DNA from: Pseudomonadota bacterium
Lineage (GTDB): Bacteria; Pseudomonadota; Gammaproteobacteria; Xanthomonadales; Xanthomonadaceae
Length of the DNA stretch: 35,100 nucleotides
Reading direction: 5' to 3'
NCBI GenBank assembly: GCA_023394655.1
Contig: JAEXAG010000156.1
Coordinates: 1-35,100 of the forward strand
Of this stretch, positions 32,704 through 35,100 are shown piece after piece (position 1 is the first letter of the stretch; every line of letters begins with the position of its first letter). The notes below the pieces were generated by a model, which saw only the letters and a list, made by a program, of their open reading frames with translations, was not told the DNA's origin and did not search any database. A program made the position numbers and the translations under genes.

Positions 32704-33933
32704 CTACTTCTGCTTGCGAAGCGCGTCCAGCCGGTCTGCCCACTCCTGCAAAATTGCCCTGCGCTCCTTTTTGTATGCGTAGCGGTTGTAAGCGGCGCGA
32801 GTCATGCCCATCGGCATGTGTGAAAGACAGTATTCGACGGCTTCCTTGCCTGCTTTGGCCTTCTCATCCCCGCCTGCAAACTCCTCGTTGAAGTGGGTGC
32901 TGAAAGCCGCACGCATGCCGTGAGGCGTTCCTTCGCCGCCGTAGCCAAGCCGCTCCATGACGGCGTTGAGACTGCGGTTGGCCATCGAGCGTCGCGGGTC
33001 GCGGCGATTCGGAAACAGCAGCTTCTGGTTTGCGTGGCTCAGATTGCGCAGTTCGCGCAGCAGGCTGATAGCTTGTTCGGAAAGCGGAACCCAGTGCGGA
33101 AGTTTGTTCTTCATGCGCCCCTCGGGGATTTCCCACACGCCTGCATCGAGATCAATTTCTTCCCACCTGCCGCCGATGATCTCTGCCTTTCGGCAGGTGG
33201 TCAGCATCACCAGCAGCATGGCAATGCGAGTCTGCTCGTTCATCAGGGTTCGATCATCAAGCTTCTTGAGGAACTCGCCGATCTGATCGGGTGACAACGC
33301 CGGGTGGTTGGTCTGGTCTCGCTTCTTCAGCACCCGGATCGTCGGCACCGGGTTGGCCGTGATCAGGCCAGTGTCGATCGCGTACTCGAAGATGCTCCAG
33401 AGGTAGTTGCGCAGGTTACGGGCGACCTCCGGAGCGCGTTTCTCCACGGCCTTGAGCAGTGTCGTGACCTCGACTCGGCTGATGTCTTTGATCTGGCGAG
33501 CCTTGAGCTTGGGGAACAGGTCGTTTCGCAGTTCCCGCTCGCGCTGCTTGAGGGTTGCCGGACGCAGACCGTTTTCGGACGCCGCCATCCAGTCGGCTGC
33601 GACCGCAGCGAAGGAGCCTTTCTCCCGGGCCAAGTTGGCCTGGATGAGTGCCTGCTTACGGTCCTTCCTGGCCAGGACCGGATTGATCCCTTGTGCCACC
33701 AAGCGCCTGGACTCGCCATGAGCAATTCGGACCTGGGCAAGTGAGACCTCGGGGAAGCTACCCAACGCATCGAGTCCCTCGACGCCACCCAGACGAAACT
33801 TGTAGCGCCACAGCTTCGCCCCCGACGGCTGCACGAGCAGATACAGGCCACCACTGTCCGCAAGTTTGTACGCCTTCGCGGCAGGCTTTGCCGCATTGAT
33901 CTTGACTGCAGTCAGCATGGGGGAAGCCAGCAT
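32704..33933 (-). CDS. DUF4102-type (P4-like) tyrosine integrase of the island
   Basis: The integrase responsible for the attL/attR sites, 409 residues. The N-terminal DUF4102 arm-binding domain (about 1-90; KLADSGGLYLLVQPSGAKLW) is followed by a core-binding domain (about 105-190) and a catalytic domain with Arg248 (TTCRKAE), His338 and Arg341 (TPHGMR), His372 (CLSHM) and Tyr382 (RAAYNRY). All residues of the active site are present. The ATG at 33933 and another at 33918 both lack a strong ribosome binding site. The gene points inward from the right end. Its upstream region contains the tandem GATACCCCCA sites, so the enzyme may control its own promoter. Members of this family usually use tRNA or tmRNA 3' ends; here the target is a protein gene's 5' end. 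Confidence 0.93.
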   Translation of the reverse strand: MLASPMLTAVKINAAKPAAKAYKLADSGGLYLLVQPSGAKLWRYKFRLGGVEGLDALGSFPEVSLAQVRIAHGESRRLVAQGINPVLARKDRKQALIQANLAREKGSFAAVAADWMAASENGLRPATLKQRERELRNDLFPKLKARQIKDISRVEVTTLLKAVEKRAPEVARNLRNYLWSIFEYAIDTGLITANPVPTIRVLKKRDQTNHPALSPDQIGEFLKKLDDRTLMNEQTRIAMLLVMLTTCRKAEIIGGRWEEIDLDAGVWEIPEGRMKNKLPHWVPLSEQAISLLRELRNLSHANQKLLFPNRRDPRRSMANRSLNAVMERLGYGGEGTPHGMRAAFSTHFNEEFAGGDEKAKAGKEAVEYCLSHMPMGMTRAAYNRYAYKKERRAILQEWADRLDALRKQK

Positions 33934-33945
33934 TGGGGCTTCTAG

Positions 33946-33967
33946 GATACCCCCATCGATACCCCCA
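33946..33967. promoter_or_regulatory. Candidate integrase arm-type sites, right end
   Basis: Two perfect GATACCCCCA copies (33946-33955 and 33958-33967) lie between the integrase start and attR, matching the pair at 11273-11294 near attL in orientation and spacing. They begin 13 bases upstream of the integrase ATG, so occupancy would also block its promoter. Confidence 0.5.
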
Positions 33968-34072
33968 ATCGACTTGGATGTTGTGAAGTCTCTTGGATGC
34001 TCTCGGCATCATGACTTTCACAAAACAGCTTGAAACCAGACGTTTTCGGCGTCCATTTGGGACATCCTGAAA

Positions 34073-34114
34073 TCACATGGTTTGCCAGTGCACATTCCAG
34101 CTGGCGATTTTCAT
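34073..34114 (-). pseudogene. Truncated xthA start (13-codon stub) at the right island end
   Basis: On the minus strand the attR repeat recreates the xthA ATG and first codons, which then run into island DNA and stop: MKIASWNVHWQTM. Whatever ancestral signals drove xthA from the carbonic anhydrase side now transcribe this stub and, 139 bases further, the integrase gene. It is a product of insertion, not an independent gene. Confidence 0.8.
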
Positions 34115-34115
34115 G
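34095..34115. repeat. Right attachment site (attR), 21-bp direct repeat
   Basis: Identical to 11201-11221. It lies 31 bases before the ATG of the carbonic anhydrase gene. Joining attL and attR by excision would put the xthA and carbonic anhydrase start codons back-to-back, 32 bases apart. Confidence 0.9.
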
Positions 34116-34146
34116 GCACGAGTGTACCCGGCGTAAAATCGCGGGC

Positions 34147-34698
34147 ATGCAGAACATCCGACCCTATCTCGACCGGATGCCGGTCATCGGCGCACGCAGC
34201 TACGTGGATCCGGCCGCCTGCGTGATCGGCGACGTGGTCCTCGGCGAGGACGTCTCGGTCTGGCCGCTCACGGTGATCCGTGGCGACGTCAATTTCGTCC
34301 GCATCGGCGATCGCACCAACGTGCAGGACGGCACGGTCATTCATGTCAGCCACGATGGCCCGCACGCGAAACTCGGCGGGTTCGCCACGGTGATCGGCAG
34401 CGATGTCACCATCGGCCACAAGGCGATCGTGCACGCCTGCCGCATCGAGGATGCCTGTCTCGTCGGCATGGGCTCGATCGTGCTCGATGGCGCGGTCATC
34501 CGCCGGCACGGGTTCCTCGGGGCCGGCGCGTTGCTGGCACCGGGCAAGGAAGTCGGCGAGGGCGAGATGTGGCTGGGCAGCCCGGCGCGATTCGCGCGCA
34601 AGCTCTCCGATGCCGAAATCGAGGCCCTGTTCTATTCGGCCGGGCACTACGTCAGGCTGAAGGACGAATACCTGACCGGCAAGCGCCGCGAGCCCTGA
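34147..34698 (+). CDS. Gamma-class carbonic anhydrase family protein (YrdA/PaaY-like)
   Basis: A left-handed beta-helix hexapeptide-repeat protein, 183 residues, probably a cytoplasmic trimer. The zinc ligands are in place: His66 (GTVIHVSH), His91 and His96 (IGHKAIVH), with the RGD segment (45-47) and NVQDG that help build the active site. The C-terminal helix (LSDAEIEALFYSAGHYVRLKDEY) is typical. YrdA/PaaY-type members are annotated as gamma carbonic anhydrases though activity varies between them. An upstream in-frame ATG at 34030 lies in island DNA and is not the native start. The gene was divergent from xthA before insertion; its upstream region is now partly island-derived. Confidence 0.92.
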   Translation: MQNIRPYLDRMPVIGARSYVDPAACVIGDVVLGEDVSVWPLTVIRGDVNFVRIGDRTNVQDGTVIHVSHDGPHAKLGGFATVIGSDVTIGHKAIVHACRIEDACLVGMGSIVLDGAVIRRHGFLGAGALLAPGKEVGEGEMWLGSPARFARKLSDAEIEALFYSAGHYVRLKDEYLTGKRREP

Positions 34699-34747
34699 GG
34701 CCGCGCGCGCTGGCAGTGGTGCGGGCGGCCCGTTTCCGGGCCGTCGC

Positions 34748-35100
34748 TCACTTGGCGCGGATGGCCATGGCCTGGAGGCCGCCGTTTTCCAGCTTGCGCT
34801 TGGCCTCGGCCAGCTCGGTGGCGGAAGCGTAGGGGCCCATGCGGACGCGGTACACGGTCTTGCCGTCGATGCTGGCCGATTCCACGCGGGCATTCAGCCC
34901 GAGCAGGGCGATGCGCGCCTTGGCGGCCTCGGCATCGCCACTGGCGTGGAACGCGCCCGCCTGCAGGATGTAGGGCGTGGCCGCGGCGGTGGCTTGCGCG
35001 GGGGCCTCGCTGCGCGATGGCGCGGGCGCGGCGGGCGTCGTGGCCGGAGTCGTCGTCCGGGCCGGCGCCGGCTCCGGTTGTCGCGGGGCGGGTGCCGGGG
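34748..35100 (-). CDS. SPOR-domain protein, C-terminal part (gene runs off the window)
   Basis: Only the last 116 or so codons are inside the window. They encode a proline/alanine-rich linker, then a SPOR domain beginning PYILQAGAFHASGDAEAAKAR and ending YRVRMGPYASATELAEAKRKLE and QAMAIRAK before the TGA at 34748-34750. SPOR domains bind peptidoglycan stripped of stem peptides at the division septum. The missing N-terminal part usually carries a membrane helix. It converges with the carbonic anhydrase gene; a GC-rich hairpin (34726-34743) lies between the stops without a T-run. Confidence 0.85.
   Translation of the reverse strand, partial: PAPAPRQPEPAPARTTTPATTPAAPAPSRSEAPAQATAAATPYILQAGAFHASGDAEAAKARIALLGLNARVESASIDGKTVYRVRMGPYASATELAEAKRKLENGGLQAMAIRAK

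Larger units (their letters stand above)
11201..34115. mobile_element. Integrated genomic island carrying a BREX type 3 operon, inserted at the 5' end of xthA
   Basis: An insertion of about 22.9 kb bounded by a perfect 21-bp direct repeat (11201-11221 and 34095-34115). It contains a DUF4102-type tyrosine integrase gene near the right end, an AlpA-like regulator, a RepA-like ATPase, a second recombinase, the BREX operon and several orphan genes. Chromosomal housekeeping genes resume directly outside both repeats. No conjugation genes are visible, so it is an integrative island or satellite-like element that would need help to transfer. Several parts look lower in GC than the flanks by eye. Confidence 0.9.

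Noticed and set aside
34030..34146. Upstream ATG for the carbonic anhydrase gene adding 39 residues
   Set aside because: These codons lie mostly in island DNA and across attR; the family N-terminus begins at the ATG at 34147.
34726..34743. Intrinsic terminator between the carbonic anhydrase and SPOR genes
   Set aside because: A 7-bp GC-rich stem with a TTTC loop is present, but no T-run follows on either strand, so it does not meet the usual criteria.
1..35100. CRISPR array, tRNA/rRNA genes or insertion sequences
   Set aside because: No regularly spaced repeats, no tRNA-like cloverleaf at the island ends, and no transposase gene were seen.

Overview
The window is high-GC gammaproteobacterial DNA. 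Its gene order and protein sequences (exbD-exbD-pdxJ, biosynthetic speA next to speE, a P-II gene beside ubiK/comM) point to the Xanthomonadaceae (Xanthomonas, Lysobacter, Luteimonas or relatives). Species level cannot be resolved from the sequence alone.

Two chromosomal blocks flank one inserted element. The left block (1-11220) holds two tandem exbD genes, pdxJ with a small membrane-protein gene, comM, ubiK, a P-II regulator (glnB/glnK), a diguanylate cyclase joined to speE, an SDR dehydrogenase, speA and xthA. The right block (34116-35100) holds a gamma-class carbonic anhydrase gene and the C-terminal end of a SPOR-domain protein.

Between them lies a genomic island of about 22.9 kb (11201-34115), bounded by a perfect 21-bp direct repeat that covers the start codon and first codons of xthA. 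The island's DUF4102-type tyrosine integrase gene sits at the right end. Paired GATACCCCCA-type sites lie just inside both ends. Insertion left the xthA reading frame complete but gave it a new upstream region. The original xthA upstream region now sits at the right end, where it points through a 13-codon xthA stub towards the integrase gene.

Inside the island, the left part carries an orphan protein, an AlpA-like regulator, a RepA-like AAA ATPase, two small conserved genes and a second tyrosine recombinase. The core (16569-31151) is a complete type 3 BREX phage-defence operon on the plus strand: HTH regulator, brxF, brxC, [AlbA_2/Schlafen-like gene, orphan 162-aa gene], pglXI, brxHII, pglZ, brxA. 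The genes are tightly packed with 4-bp overlaps or short gaps. Three points stand out: two extra genes sit between brxC and pglXI, BrxF appears to lack an intact P-loop, and a divergent small gene with its own terminator lies upstream. Two orphan genes fill the space between brxA and the integrase.

Expected working of the core, from the BREX literature: PglX methylates host DNA as the self mark, and BrxC (ATPase), PglZ (phosphatase-fold), the helicase and BrxA take part in blocking unmethylated phage DNA. How the two inserted proteins contribute is unknown.
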